From: Flavivirga amylovorans
Lineage (GTDB): Bacteria; Bacteroidota; Bacteroidia; Flavobacteriales; Flavobacteriaceae
Direction of reading: 5' to 3'
DNA: 64,000 bases
Assembly (NCBI RefSeq): GCF_030540875.1
Contig: NZ_JAUOEM010000004.1
Span: forward strand, 248,001-312,000
Part shown: piece by piece, positions 8,058 through 16,796 of the stretch
How the letters are laid out: every line of letters begins with the position of its first letter
Position numbering within the stretch: position 1 is the stretch's first letter
Position numbers and translations under genes: made by a program
The notes under the pieces: generated by a model
Databases searched by the model: none
Seen by the model: the letters and a program-made list of their open reading frames with translations, nothing else
Told to the model about the DNA's origin: nothing

Positions 8058-8639
8058 ATGAGTGAAAAGAAAATACACGAAGACCAGAAATATATAGATG
8101 GATTACTTAAAAATAATTCATTCATTATTCAAGCTATATATGATAAGTTTGTTCCTAAAGTGGTAAACTATATAAAACAAAATAGCGGAGATAGTGATAA
8201 GGCTCAGGATATTATACAGGATACTTTAATAACCATTTATAACCAAGCAAGCGAAAAAAAATTACAACTTACATGTCCGTTTGATGCCTATTTCTTTTTA
8301 CTATGTAAGCGTAAATGGCTAAACGAATTAAAAAAATCTTCTAATAAAGAGGTAACAATTAATGAAGCTGTTTTATCTAAAGGTGACGAAGCTCAAGAAC
8401 TAGCTTTTGAAACCTCTGTCTTTGGTGAAAAACAAGCGCTATTTACAGAAATGTTTCAAAAACTGGGAACCGCTTGTAAAGATTTGTTAACCGCTACTTT
8501 TAAAATAAAATCTATGGAAGAAGTAGCAAAAAGTTTAGGTGTAACTTATGCTTATGCCAGGAAAAAGAAATCTTTATGTATTGGTAAATTGACAGAGCTG
8601 GTTCAAAAGTCACCAAAGTTTAACCAACTTAATAATTAA
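8058..8639 (+). CDS. ECF-type RNA polymerase sigma factor
   Basis: The protein has 193 residues. The sigma-2 region is at about 25-95 (IYDKFVPKVVNYIKQ, then DKAQDIIQDTLITIYNQA and the -10-recognition stretch). The sigma-4 helix-turn-helix is at about 140-185 (MEEVAKSLGVTYAYARKKKS). The linker is short, as in the ECF class, with no sigma-1 or sigma-3 domain. The membrane anti-sigma-like gene starts 5 bases downstream, the usual arrangement for an extracytoplasmic signalling pair. Its targets are not known. The GGGTAACAA motifs upstream of neighbouring leftward genes are candidates. Confidence 0.9.
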   Translation: MSEKKIHEDQKYIDGLLKNNSFIIQAIYDKFVPKVVNYIKQNSGDSDKAQDIIQDTLITIYNQASEKKLQLTCPFDAYFFLLCKRKWLNELKKSSNKEVTINEAVLSKGDEAQELAFETSVFGEKQALFTEMFQKLGTACKDLLTATFKIKSMEEVAKSLGVTYAYARKKKSLCIGKLTELVQKSPKFNQLNN

Positions 8640-8644
8640 TAGCC

Positions 8645-9379
8645 ATGGAAGACCAGAATTACATATTGTTTGAATCCTACTTATCTAAAGAGTTATCTCA
8701 GGAAGAAGTATCTGCCTTTGAATCACGATTAAAAAATGAATCAGATTTTAATCAAGCATTCAATATTTATAAAGAATTGTCATCTTTTTTAGAACACAAA
8801 TTTGAAGGAGAATCAATTTCAACAGCATTCCAGAATAATTTAAAAACCATTTCCAATACTTATTTTGAAAAACAAAAACCTTCTAAAAAAGTAATACGCT
8901 TTAAACCTTGGCAATATGCCATAGCAGCAAGTGTGGCTTTATTAATAGGAGTGGTTACATTTAATAATTTATCTAACCCAACTTTTAACGATTACAATAA
9001 TTATGAGACTATTAGTTTAACTGTTAGAGGGGGAGATGAAAGTCTTTTAAAAACAGCAGAGAATGCTTTTAATAGCAAAGATTTCGCTAAAGCAGAAGCA
9101 GCTTTTACTGAATTGATAGCTATGGATGATTCTAAGAACGAATTACAATTATATCGAGGAATAACCTTATTAGAATTGGATAAGTTTGATGAAGCTGATA
9201 GTTTGTTTAGTAAGCTGTCTAATACCGCATCGGTATACAAAAATAAAGCAATATGGTATTTAGCTTTAAGTAAATTAAAGCAACAAGATTACAATGCCTG
9301 TTTAGAGCTATTAAAAAGGATACCAGAAGATGCAGAAGATTATAAACAAGCAGAAAAACTTATTAGTAAATTAGAATAA
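8645..9379 (+). CDS. Membrane anti-sigma-like protein with TPR domain
   Basis: The protein has 244 residues. The N-terminal cytoplasmic part (1-85) resembles Bacteroidota anti-sigma domains (YLSKELSQEEVSAFESRLKN). One transmembrane helix (about 90-107, YAIAASVALLIGVVTF) is followed by an extracytoplasmic TPR region (about 131-244) with units such as AENAFNSKDFAKAEAAFTEL and GITLLELDKFDEADSLFSKL. The layout suggests a signal-receiving periplasmic TPR that controls sigma-factor release. It is co-transcribed with the sigma gene. The anti-sigma role is inferred from position and architecture. Confidence 0.75.
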   Translation: MEDQNYILFESYLSKELSQEEVSAFESRLKNESDFNQAFNIYKELSSFLEHKFEGESISTAFQNNLKTISNTYFEKQKPSKKVIRFKPWQYAIAASVALLIGVVTFNNLSNPTFNDYNNYETISLTVRGGDESLLKTAENAFNSKDFAKAEAAFTELIAMDDSKNELQLYRGITLLELDKFDEADSLFSKLSNTASVYKNKAIWYLALSKLKQQDYNACLELLKRIPEDAEDYKQAEKLISKLE

Positions 9380-9452
9380 AAGTATTCTATGCAATAGGTA
9401 TAAAAGAGCATCATATCTATGTGATACTAAGGCTATATAAATAAGCTTAAAG

Positions 9453-9488
9453 AAAGTCATCAATTTAATGGTGACTTTTTTATTTTTA
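9453..9488 (+). terminator. Intrinsic terminator of the sigma/anti-sigma operon
   Basis: Positions 9453-9461 and 9470-9478 pair over 9 bp with one G-U, followed by a T-rich tail (TTTATTTTT). It ends just four bases before the TatD-family start codon at 9493. The T-rich tail TATTTTTA also resembles a -7 element for the next gene. Confidence 0.65.
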
Positions 9489-9492
9489 CCAA

Positions 9493-10260
9493 ATGATTAT
9501 TACAGATACGCACACCCATTTATATAGCGAGGCTTTTGATGAAGACAGAAATGATATGATTGATCGCGCTATTAAACAAGGAATCTCTCGGTTTTTTATT
9601 CCAGCAATAGATTCTGAGTATACAGAAGCGATGCTCCAACTCGAAAAGAATTATCCTAATAATATGTTTTTAATGATGGGATTACATCCTACGCATGTAA
9701 AAGATAATTATAAAGAAGAGTTGAAACATGTAGAGGAGATGCTTGCAAAACGACATTTTTATGCAGTGGGAGAAATTGGGATTGATTTATATTGGGATAA
9801 ATCAACATTAGGGATTCAACAAGAAGCATTTAAACATCAAATAAGACTTGCCAAGCAATATAAACTACCAATAGTTATACATTGCAGAGATGCGTTTAAC
9901 GAAATATTTGAAGTTTTAGAAACAGAAAAAAGTGATGATTTATTCGGTATTTTTCATTGCTTTACAGGAACATTAGAACAAGCACATCAAGCTATTTCTT
10001 ATAATATGAAATTAGGAATAGGTGGAGTTGCTACTTTTAAGAACGGGAAAATTGATGCCTTTTTAAACCAAATAGACATTAAGCACATTGTATTAGAAAC
10101 AGATTCACCCTATTTAGCTCCCGTACCATATAGAGGAAAACGAAATGAAAGCGCCTACATAATAAAGGTGTTAGAAAAGTTGGTAGATATATATGGTGTA
10201 GATATAGAAGTTATAGCAGCAAATACAACTCAAAATTCTAAAGATGTTTTTAAAATATAA
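9493..10260 (+). CDS. TatD family metal-dependent hydrolase (DNase-like)
   Basis: The protein has 255 residues, full length for the family. Metal ligands of the amidohydrolase-type barrel are visible: H7 and H9 in TDTHTHL, E94 in VGEIGID, H130 in PIVIHCRDA, H155 in FHCFTG, and D204 in LETDSPYLAP. Family members are magnesium-dependent 3'-5' exonucleases or DNases acting in the cytoplasm on damaged or degraded DNA. The asparaginase gene follows after 3 bases, so the two are co-transcribed. Confidence 0.93.
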   Translation: MIITDTHTHLYSEAFDEDRNDMIDRAIKQGISRFFIPAIDSEYTEAMLQLEKNYPNNMFLMMGLHPTHVKDNYKEELKHVEEMLAKRHFYAVGEIGIDLYWDKSTLGIQQEAFKHQIRLAKQYKLPIVIHCRDAFNEIFEVLETEKSDDLFGIFHCFTGTLEQAHQAISYNMKLGIGGVATFKNGKIDAFLNQIDIKHIVLETDSPYLAPVPYRGKRNESAYIIKVLEKLVDIYGVDIEVIAANTTQNSKDVFKI

Positions 10261-10263
10261 GAT

Positions 10264-11295
10264 ATGGGCAATGTAAAACCAAACATATTACTAATATATA
10301 CAGGAGGTACTATTGGTATGGTTAAAGATTTTAAAACAGGATCGCTTCGTGCATTCGATTTTAAAACGCTTTTAGAAAAGATTCCTGAATTACAACTTTT
10401 AGATTGTAATATTGATACGGTTTCTTTTAAAGAACCTATAGACTCAAGTAATATGAATCCGAAATATTGGATTCAAATTGCCGACATCATAGAAACTAAT
10501 TATAAGGCATTTGATGGTTTTGTAGTTTTACATGGAAGCGATACGATGAGTTATACAGCTTCTGCGTTAAGTTTTATGTTAGAGAATTTAGCAAAACCAG
10601 TCATATTTACGGGATCTCAATTACCAATAGGGGATTTAAGAACCGATGCAAAGGAAAACCTAATTACATCTATACAAGTAGCGTCATTACAAACTAAAGG
10701 TGTACCACAAATAAAGGAAGTGTGTTTGTATTTTGAATACAAGTTGTATAGAGCCAATAGAACGACAAAAATAAATGCAGAACATTTTGAAGCTTTTGCT
10801 TCCTTAAACTACCCCGATTTAGCTGAGTCTGGTGTTCATTTAAAAATTAATGAAGAGCATTTATTTAAACCTGATTTAAAGAAGGCGCTAACGGTTCATA
10901 AAGAATTAGATAACAATATTGCACTGATTAAACTTTTTCCGGGCATTACAGAAACGCTATTGAAAAGTATTTTTAATACGTCAAATTTAAAAGCTGTTGT
11001 AATTGAAACTTATGGCTCAGGGAATTGTACTACAGAAAAATGGTTCATTAATATGTTAAAGGAAAATATTCTTAAAGGCATACATATTATAAATATAACA
11101 CAATGTTCTGGTGGAAGTGTTATGATGGGGCATTATGAAACAAGTAATGAGTTAAAAAATATAGGTGTTATTTCAGGAAAAGACATCACAACAGAAGCGG
11201 CAATAAGTAAATTAATGTATTTATTAGGGCAAAATATTTCTAGAAAAGACCTAAAAACTATCTACGAATCACCTTTAAGAGGGGAAATGTCTTAA
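10264..11295 (+). CDS. ansA: Type I L-asparaginase
   Basis: The protein has 343 residues and hydrolyses asparagine to aspartate and ammonia. The first catalytic threonine region is IYTGGTIGMV (T13-G14-G15-T16). The second is LHGSDTMSYTASAL (H90-G91-S92-D93-T94). The substrate-loop motif PVIFTGSQLPIGDLRTDA is also present. There is no signal peptide, so this is the cytoplasmic type I enzyme. It follows the TatD gene by 3 bases, a pairing I recall as common in flavobacteria. Confidence 0.93.
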   Translation: MGNVKPNILLIYTGGTIGMVKDFKTGSLRAFDFKTLLEKIPELQLLDCNIDTVSFKEPIDSSNMNPKYWIQIADIIETNYKAFDGFVVLHGSDTMSYTASALSFMLENLAKPVIFTGSQLPIGDLRTDAKENLITSIQVASLQTKGVPQIKEVCLYFEYKLYRANRTTKINAEHFEAFASLNYPDLAESGVHLKINEEHLFKPDLKKALTVHKELDNNIALIKLFPGITETLLKSIFNTSNLKAVVIETYGSGNCTTEKWFINMLKENILKGIHIINITQCSGGSVMMGHYETSNELKNIGVISGKDITTEAAISKLMYLLGQNISRKDLKTIYESPLRGEMS

Positions 11296-11375
11296 AATTA
11301 ACTCTTAAAATTTTAACGTTCAAAGTTTTTTTTGTTATTTGAGCCCCTGTAATTAGAAAGCAATATTAAAATTAC

Positions 11376-11463
11376 AGAGAGGTGGCCGAGTGGTCGAAGG
11401 CGCACGCCTGGAAAGTGTGTATACGTCAAAAGCGTATCGAGGGTTCGAATCCCTTCCTCTCTG
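11376..11463 (+). tRNA. tRNA-Ser (anticodon GGA)
   Basis: An 88-base tRNA folds with acceptor stem AGAGAGG/CCTCTCT, discriminator G, anticodon stem CACGC/GTGTG with loop CTGGAAA (anticodon GGA), the long variable arm typical of serine tRNAs (TATACG...CGTAT), and T loop TTCGAAT. CCA is not encoded. It reads UCC and UCU codons. Confidence 0.97.
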
Positions 11464-11536
11464 CTGTTATTTTGTTTTTAATTGCTTTTTTTTTAATATC
11501 TTTAACACTTTAACTAATATATTTAAGATCTAGAAC

Positions 11537-12316
11537 ATGAAAAGATTATTTTCTATCCTTGCCATTACAGGAATGGTGGCATTTGGAACGACTAACGCAA
11601 CAACAATTGCAAACACAAATACAGCTGTAACTACAGTTAACACGACTCAAGAGACTGCCGAAGAGGGCGCTGCTGCTGAAGAGACTCTTGGATTTCATCA
11701 AGAATTGAAAAAACGTTTTATTGAAGGTGGAGCTGGCTTTATGGGGATTGTATTATTATGTTTAATTCTTGGATTAGCAATTGCTATAGAAAGAATTATC
11801 TTTTTAAACCTTTCAACTACAAATACAAAAAAATTAACACAAAGTGTTGAGGACGCCTTATCTTCAGGTGGTGTAGAAGCTGCAAAAGAAGTATGTAGAA
11901 ATACAAAAGGGCCAATCGCATCCATTTATTATCAAGGATTAGATAGAACTGACGAAGGTATCGAAGCTGCTGAAAAAGCGGTAGTTGCCTACGGAGGTGT
12001 ACAAATGGGACAATTAGAGAAAAATGTATCTTGGATATCATTATTTATCGCCTTAGCACCAATGCTTGGTTTCATGGGTACGGTAATTGGTATGATTCAA
12101 GCATTCGATAAAATTGAAGCTGCTGGTGATATGCAACCATCTCTTGTTGCTGGGGGTATTAAAGTAGCACTTTTAACAACAGTATTTGGTCTTATAGTAG
12201 CTATTATACTTCAAATTTTTTACAATTATATTATTGCTAAAATTGATAGTATTGTTAACGATATGGAAGATGCTTCTATTACGTTAATGGATCTATTAAT
12301 TAGAAATAAAAAGTAA
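11537..12316 (+). CDS. exbB: ExbB/TolQ/MotA-family proton channel protein
   Basis: The protein has 259 residues. A signal-peptide-like segment and Thr/Asn-rich stretch (1-50) precede the conserved core. Membrane helices are at about 66-90, 160-190 and 202-232, with the family signature APMLGFMGTVIGMIQAF. ExbB forms the pentameric inner-membrane channel that, with ExbD, uses the proton gradient to energise TonB-dependent outer-membrane import. It heads an operon with a 4-helix protein and two exbD genes. No tonB gene is adjacent. Confidence 0.93.
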   Translation: MKRLFSILAITGMVAFGTTNATTIANTNTAVTTVNTTQETAEEGAAAEETLGFHQELKKRFIEGGAGFMGIVLLCLILGLAIAIERIIFLNLSTTNTKKLTQSVEDALSSGGVEAAKEVCRNTKGPIASIYYQGLDRTDEGIEAAEKAVVAYGGVQMGQLEKNVSWISLFIALAPMLGFMGTVIGMIQAFDKIEAAGDMQPSLVAGGIKVALLTTVFGLIVAIILQIFYNYIIAKIDSIVNDMEDASITLMDLLIRNKK

Positions 12317-12334
12317 TAATTAAATATAAAAATT

Positions 12335-12766
12335 ATGAAATTACATAAAGTTTTAAAAATAATAGCTTTTGCTCTAGCTATTATTGGCGCGATTTTTGCG
12401 CTAATGATAATAGCAGGAGATGAAAAAGATGCTTTGAGTATGAGCGGAAATATGCTATATGTAGCGTATGTTGTACTTGGACTAATTTTAGTAATGGTTT
12501 TTATATTCGTTATAAAAGGGCTATTTGCTGGAAATATTAAAAAGACATTAATGACGGTTGGAGCTTTTTTAGCAATTGTCTTTATTTCTTATTCCATATC
12601 TTCAGGTACAGATTTAGATTTAACACCTTTTACGGATAAAGGACAGGATGTTACTGAAGCTACATCTAAACAAGTTGGTGCTGGATTATATACATTTTAT
12701 GTGTTAGCTTTTTTAGCTATAGCATCAATGGCATTTTCAGGAGTGAAAAAAATATTTAATAAATAA
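12335..12766 (+). CDS. Four-helix inner-membrane protein of the exb operon
   Basis: The protein has 143 residues. Four hydrophobic helices can be seen (about 7-26, 38-62, 69-89 and 115-135), with an acidic, polar loop between the third and fourth (DLDLTPFTDKGQDVTEA). It has no named domain that I recognise. It lies 18 bases after exbB and 3 before exbD, so it is translated with them. I recall unnamed proteins in this slot in other flavobacterial exb operons. A role as an accessory subunit of the proton-driven motor is inferred from position only. Confidence 0.7.
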   Translation: MKLHKVLKIIAFALAIIGAIFALMIIAGDEKDALSMSGNMLYVAYVVLGLILVMVFIFVIKGLFAGNIKKTLMTVGAFLAIVFISYSISSGTDLDLTPFTDKGQDVTEATSKQVGAGLYTFYVLAFLAIASMAFSGVKKIFNK

Positions 12767-12769
12767 ATT

Positions 12770-13360
12770 ATGGCAAAAAGAGCAGCACCAGAAGTAAATG
12801 CAGGCTCCATGGCCGACATTGCATTCTTATTATTAATATTTTTCCTAGTAACGACTACTATTGAAACCGATTCAGGGATCAATAGAAAACTTCCTCCTAT
12901 AGAAGAATCAGAAGAAGATGTTGTTATTAAGCAAAAAAATATTTTTACTGTTTTATTAAACGGAAAAGATCAATTGCTTGTTGAAGATGAATTAATGGAA
13001 ATTCAAGATTTAAGAGCAGCAGCTGTTGAATTTTTAGACAATAATGGCGATGGATCATGTGACTACTGTAAAGGAGTAAAAGATAAATCATCTTCTGATA
13101 ACCCAGATAAAGCAATTATATCTTTAAAGAATGAGCGAGAAACAACTTATAAGACTTATATCGCTGTTCAGAATGAATTAGTAGCAGCATATAACGAATT
13201 AAGAAATGCTAGAGCTCAAGCACAATATGGAAAGTCTTTTGCAGAAATGCAAGCAGATTATAAAGATGTAAACTGGCCTGGGAATAAAGAAAGATTAAAA
13301 GCGAAGATAGATCAAATAAAAATTGATTATCCTCAGAAGCTTTCAGAAGTACAACAATAA
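12770..13360 (+). CDS. exbD: ExbD/TolR-family protein with an enlarged periplasmic domain
   Basis: The protein has 196 residues against the usual 130-150. The single N-terminal helix carries the essential acidic residue, D16 in SMADIAFLLLIFF. The periplasmic domain holds an extra segment (about 90-165) with a CxxC pair, C97-D-Y-C100, followed by a helical, coiled-coil-like stretch (ERETTYKTYIAVQNELVAAY). ExbD couples proton flow through ExbB to TonB. The second exbD follows 23 bases later. The CxxC insertion may bind metal or form a disulphide (inferred). Confidence 0.9.
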   Translation: MAKRAAPEVNAGSMADIAFLLLIFFLVTTTIETDSGINRKLPPIEESEEDVVIKQKNIFTVLLNGKDQLLVEDELMEIQDLRAAAVEFLDNNGDGSCDYCKGVKDKSSSDNPDKAIISLKNERETTYKTYIAVQNELVAAYNELRNARAQAQYGKSFAEMQADYKDVNWPGNKERLKAKIDQIKIDYPQKLSEVQQ

Positions 13361-13383
13361 TTTAAAATTTAACATTTATTAAT

Positions 13384-13860
13384 ATGTCTAAATTTAAAAA
13401 GAAAAAAAGTGGCGATATGCCAGCGGTAAATACAGCATCTTTACCAGATATTGTATTTATGTTGTTATTCTTCTTCATGGTGGCTACAGTAATGAGGCAA
13501 AATACTTTGAAGATCGAGAATAATCTACCGTTTGCAGATCAAGTAGAAAAACTAGATAAAAAGGATTTGGTCATGTATATATATGCAGGTAAACCAAGTG
13601 CTAATTATACAAAGTTTGGTAAAGAAGCAAGAATACAGCTAAATGATGATTTTGCTAGTGTAAAAGATGTAGCTGCTTTTATAGCTGCAGAAAGAGCTTC
13701 TAAACGTGAAGAATTAATACCATTTTTAACTACAGCTTTAAAAGTAGATAGTGATGCTAATATGGGTCTAATAGGCGATATTAAACAAGAGTTAAGAAAA
13801 GTAAATGCGCTTAAAATTAACTACACTACTAAAAAAGGTTCTGTATTGGGAAGAGATTAG
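13384..13860 (+). CDS. exbD: ExbD/TolR-family protein, second copy
   Basis: The protein has 158 residues, close to family length. A basic N terminus is followed by one membrane helix with the conserved aspartate D22 in TASLPDIVFMLLFFFMVATV, then a periplasmic domain. It differs strongly in sequence from the preceding ExbD, as in flavobacterial operons with two exbD genes that can form mixed assemblies. A strong terminator follows the stop by 22 bases, which closes the operon. Confidence 0.92.
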   Translation: MSKFKKKKSGDMPAVNTASLPDIVFMLLFFFMVATVMRQNTLKIENNLPFADQVEKLDKKDLVMYIYAGKPSANYTKFGKEARIQLNDDFASVKDVAAFIAAERASKREELIPFLTTALKVDSDANMGLIGDIKQELRKVNALKINYTTKKGSVLGRD

Positions 13861-13882
13861 TTTTATACTCTTAATTTTAAAT

Positions 13883-13916
13883 AAAAAGGCGTTTTGAATT
13901 ATCAAAACGCCTTTTT
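13883..13916. terminator. Strong terminator after the exb operon
   Basis: Positions 13883-13897 and 13902-13916 form a perfect 15-bp stem with a 4-base loop (ATTA), bounded by A and T runs. It works for the rightward exb operon and is symmetrical enough to act in both directions. Confidence 0.92.
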
Positions 13917-13978
13917 ATTTTTAAAAACTTAAACAATTTTACTTATAATTGTATGTTAGTAGAATAATATTCTTATCG

Positions 13979-14671
13979 ATGAAACGATTATTTTTTTCCA
14001 TATTCTTTTTGCTAAGTTTTGTGTATTGTTTTACTCAAGAAATTAATGATAAAGAAGTTGATTCACTTTATAAGGAAGATCAATTTTATGCAGGTGTAAC
14101 TTACAATTTACTAGGTAATATGCGAACAGATGTTTCGCAAAGTGGCTTTTCTTTAGGGTTTCATCTAGGCTTTATTAAAGACATGCCTATTAATAAGGAT
14201 AGAAATGTAGCCATTGGCATAGGCCTTGGGTATTCGGCTAATTCATTTAATCACAACATACTTATAAATAGAGACAATACGGGAGCTATTACCTATAGCA
14301 TTTTAAGAGATGGGAATACATTTATCAAGAATAAATTTTCAAGTCATTTAATAGAACTTCCCATAGAGTTTAGATGGCGAACATCTACAGCAACCGAATA
14401 TAATTTTTGGCGCATTTACACAGGTTTTAAGCTAGGCTATGTATTTGCCCATACGACCAAGTATCGAGGTGATTTAGGAAGGATTAGATATACTAATATT
14501 GAAGATTTTAATAACTTTCAATATGGTTTAACACTTAGTGCAGGCTATAATACCTGGAATATATTTTTATATTACGCTTTAAACCCTATTTTTTCTAATA
14601 ACGCTAATTTAGATGAAAGAAAAATAGATATGAATGCTATAAAAATAGGCTTGATGTTTTATATTTTATAG
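13979..14671 (+). CDS. PorT-like outer-membrane beta-barrel protein
   Basis: The longest frame begins at a TTG at 13949, but ATG 13979 gives a clean signal peptide (MKRLFFSIFFLLSFVYCFTQ) and is preferred, giving 230 residues. The mature part shows alternating strands such as FYAGVTYNLLG, FSLGFHLGFI, LPIEFRWR and LTLSAGYNTW, as in PorT/outer_membrane_beta-barrel proteins. Its exact function is unknown. Its stop overlaps the convergent membrane protein gene by 6 bases. Confidence 0.8.
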   Translation: MKRLFFSIFFLLSFVYCFTQEINDKEVDSLYKEDQFYAGVTYNLLGNMRTDVSQSGFSLGFHLGFIKDMPINKDRNVAIGIGLGYSANSFNHNILINRDNTGAITYSILRDGNTFIKNKFSSHLIELPIEFRWRTSTATEYNFWRIYTGFKLGYVFAHTTKYRGDLGRIRYTNIEDFNNFQYGLTLSAGYNTWNIFLYYALNPIFSNNANLDERKIDMNAIKIGLMFYIL

Positions 14672-15271
14672 CCAATAGGGCACTAAAATTAATTGCGGAA
14701 TCATTCCTACAAAAACACCCATGATTAATTCTTTATAAGTATGCGCATTAAGATGTAGTCTGGATGTGGCAACAGCACCCATTATTATTGTCATTAAAGC
14801 CAATGTGTTATTGATGTTTATACTAAAATGTATACTTAATATAATAAAGAACATAAATAATCCAGAAACAGAAATCATGTGGATACTTGCTTTAAATTTA
14901 AAAAAGGCTAACATTAAACAAGTCATCGTTGAGATTAATATACCTACAAAGAAAAAATAAAGTTCTATAATTTGAGTAGGTGTTATAATACGTTGTAGTA
15001 CGATTATAATAACCAGACAATTAAGTATTAATGGAATGATACGTTCTTTTGTAGTTTCTAAATATATCGACCTTACCTTACCCAATGTCTTTAATAAAAA
15101 ATAGAGGAGAATGGGTAATACAACAGTTAGTATAAAAAGAGATACTAACTTAGCTTTAATTATTTCTTCTGGTATGAATCGCGGTGATTTAAAGAAATAG
15201 AAAATAACACCTAATATAGGCATTAATAATGGATGAAAAATGTATGAGATACTTCTTAATACTTTATCCAT
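14666..15271 (-). CDS. Polytopic membrane protein, PAP2-like remnant
   Basis: The protein has 201 residues and about six membrane helices. It contains KERIIPLIL, HMISVSG and SRLHLNAHTYKE, arranged like the three PAP2 phosphatase motifs (KxxxxxxRP, PSGH, SRxxxxxHxxxD) but with key residues changed: the final aspartate is glutamate, and PSGH is not intact. It may be a divergent lipid phosphatase or an inactive relative. Its start overlaps the rpoN stop as TAATG, so translation is coupled to rpoN. Confidence 0.6.
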   Translation of the reverse strand: MDKVLRSISYIFHPLLMPILGVIFYFFKSPRFIPEEIIKAKLVSLFILTVVLPILLYFLLKTLGKVRSIYLETTKERIIPLILNCLVIIIVLQRIITPTQIIELYFFFVGILISTMTCLMLAFFKFKASIHMISVSGLFMFFIILSIHFSININNTLALMTIIMGAVATSRLHLNAHTYKELIMGVFVGMIPQLILVPYWL

Positions 15272-16728
15272 TATATTTTTTTACGTAAGCGAGCAACAGG
15301 AATGTCTAGTTGTTCTCGGTATTTTGCAACGGTACGGCGGGCGATAGGATATCCTTTTTCTTTTAGAATAGTTGCTAAAGTTTCATCGGTTAGGGGCTTC
15401 TTCTTGTTTTCTTCTTCTATTACAGTTTCTAAAATTTTCTTTATCTCTCTAGTTGAAACATCTTCTCCTTGGTCATTTTTCATAGATTCAGAAAAGAATT
15501 CTTTAATTAATTTTGTTCCATATGGCGTATCGACATACTTGCTATTTGCTACCCTAGATACTGTTGAAACATCCATAGAGATTTCATCAGCAATATCTTT
15601 TAGAATCATAGGCTTTAAGTTGCGCTCATCGCCTGTTAAAAAATAGTCTTTTTGGTAATGCATAATGGCACTCATAGTAACAAATAAGGTTTGTTGACGC
15701 TGTTTTATAGCTTCAATAAACCATTTGGCCGCATCTAATTTTTGCTTGATAAAAATAACAGCATCTTTTTGCGATTTCGATTTGTCTTTGGTGTCTTTAT
15801 ACCCTTTAAGCATGTTATTATATTCTCTAGACACATGAAGTTCTGGAGCATTTCTTCCATTAAGAGTTAACTCTAATTCTCCTTCTACAATTTTAATAGC
15901 AAAGTCTGGTACGACATGTTCTACAATTCTATTATTCCCAGCATAAGAGCCCCCTGGTTTTGGGTTTAAATGCTCAATTTCTGAAATAGCCTCTTTTAAC
16001 TGAGCTTCAGATATGTCAAATTTTTGAATTAATTTCTTATAGTGTTTTTTTGTAAACTGATCGAAAGCATTATCAATAATGTCAATTGCCAATTCAGATT
16101 GTTGTGTTTTGTCCCTTCTATGTAGTTGAATACTTAAACACTCTTGCAAGCTTCTTGCTCCAACACCTGCAGGATCCAATTGATGTACAATTTTTAGAAC
16201 ACTTTCAATTTTTTCTTCGGAGGTATAAACGTTTTGAGTAAAAGCTAAATCGTCCATAATATCGTTTAACTCTCTACGTATGTATCCGCTTTCATCAACA
16301 CTACCAACTAAAAATTCTGCAATTTCACGCTCTTCATCATTTAAACGATAGGTGTTTAATTGATTTATTAAATGTTGCGTAAATGAGGTTCCGGCAGCAT
16401 ATGGCATTGTTTTTTCATCATCATCGCTACTATAATTATTTGCTTGTGTGCGGTAATCTGGAATTTCATCATCACTTAAATATTCATCTACATTAATGTC
16501 GTCGGCATTTATAGTCTCGTTATCATTAAAGTCATCCGCATTATCAAATTCAGAATCTAATTCATTTTCACTCTTTTCTTTACCACCTTCAAGTGCAGGG
16601 TTTTCTTCCAATTCTTGCTTTAAACGTTGTTCAAAAGCTTGTGTAGGCAGCTGTATCAATTTCATTAATTGAATTTGCTGTGGTGATAGTTTTTGTGATA
16701 ATTTAAATTGTAAATATTGCTTAAGCAT
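15271..16728 (-). CDS. rpoN: RNA polymerase sigma-54 factor
   Basis: The protein has 485 residues. The glutamine-rich N-terminal activator-contact region is KLSQKLSPQQIQLMKLIQLP (about 9-28), followed by an acidic linker (about 50-115), the core-binding domain, and the C-terminal RpoN box ARRTVAKYRE (463-472), which reads the -24 promoter element. Sigma-54 needs AAA+ activators to melt promoters; none is encoded in this window. It is followed without a gap by the PAP2-like gene. Confidence 0.96.
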   Translation of the reverse strand: MLKQYLQFKLSQKLSPQQIQLMKLIQLPTQAFEQRLKQELEENPALEGGKEKSENELDSEFDNADDFNDNETINADDINVDEYLSDDEIPDYRTQANNYSSDDDEKTMPYAAGTSFTQHLINQLNTYRLNDEEREIAEFLVGSVDESGYIRRELNDIMDDLAFTQNVYTSEEKIESVLKIVHQLDPAGVGARSLQECLSIQLHRRDKTQQSELAIDIIDNAFDQFTKKHYKKLIQKFDISEAQLKEAISEIEHLNPKPGGSYAGNNRIVEHVVPDFAIKIVEGELELTLNGRNAPELHVSREYNNMLKGYKDTKDKSKSQKDAVIFIKQKLDAAKWFIEAIKQRQQTLFVTMSAIMHYQKDYFLTGDERNLKPMILKDIADEISMDVSTVSRVANSKYVDTPYGTKLIKEFFSESMKNDQGEDVSTREIKKILETVIEEENKKKPLTDETLATILKEKGYPIARRTVAKYREQLDIPVARLRKKI

Positions 16729-16796
16729 ATTTTGATTTGGTTTAAGATAAAAGTAAAAAAAAACTTTTACCTGTAAATAGCTAAGAACGATTGTTT

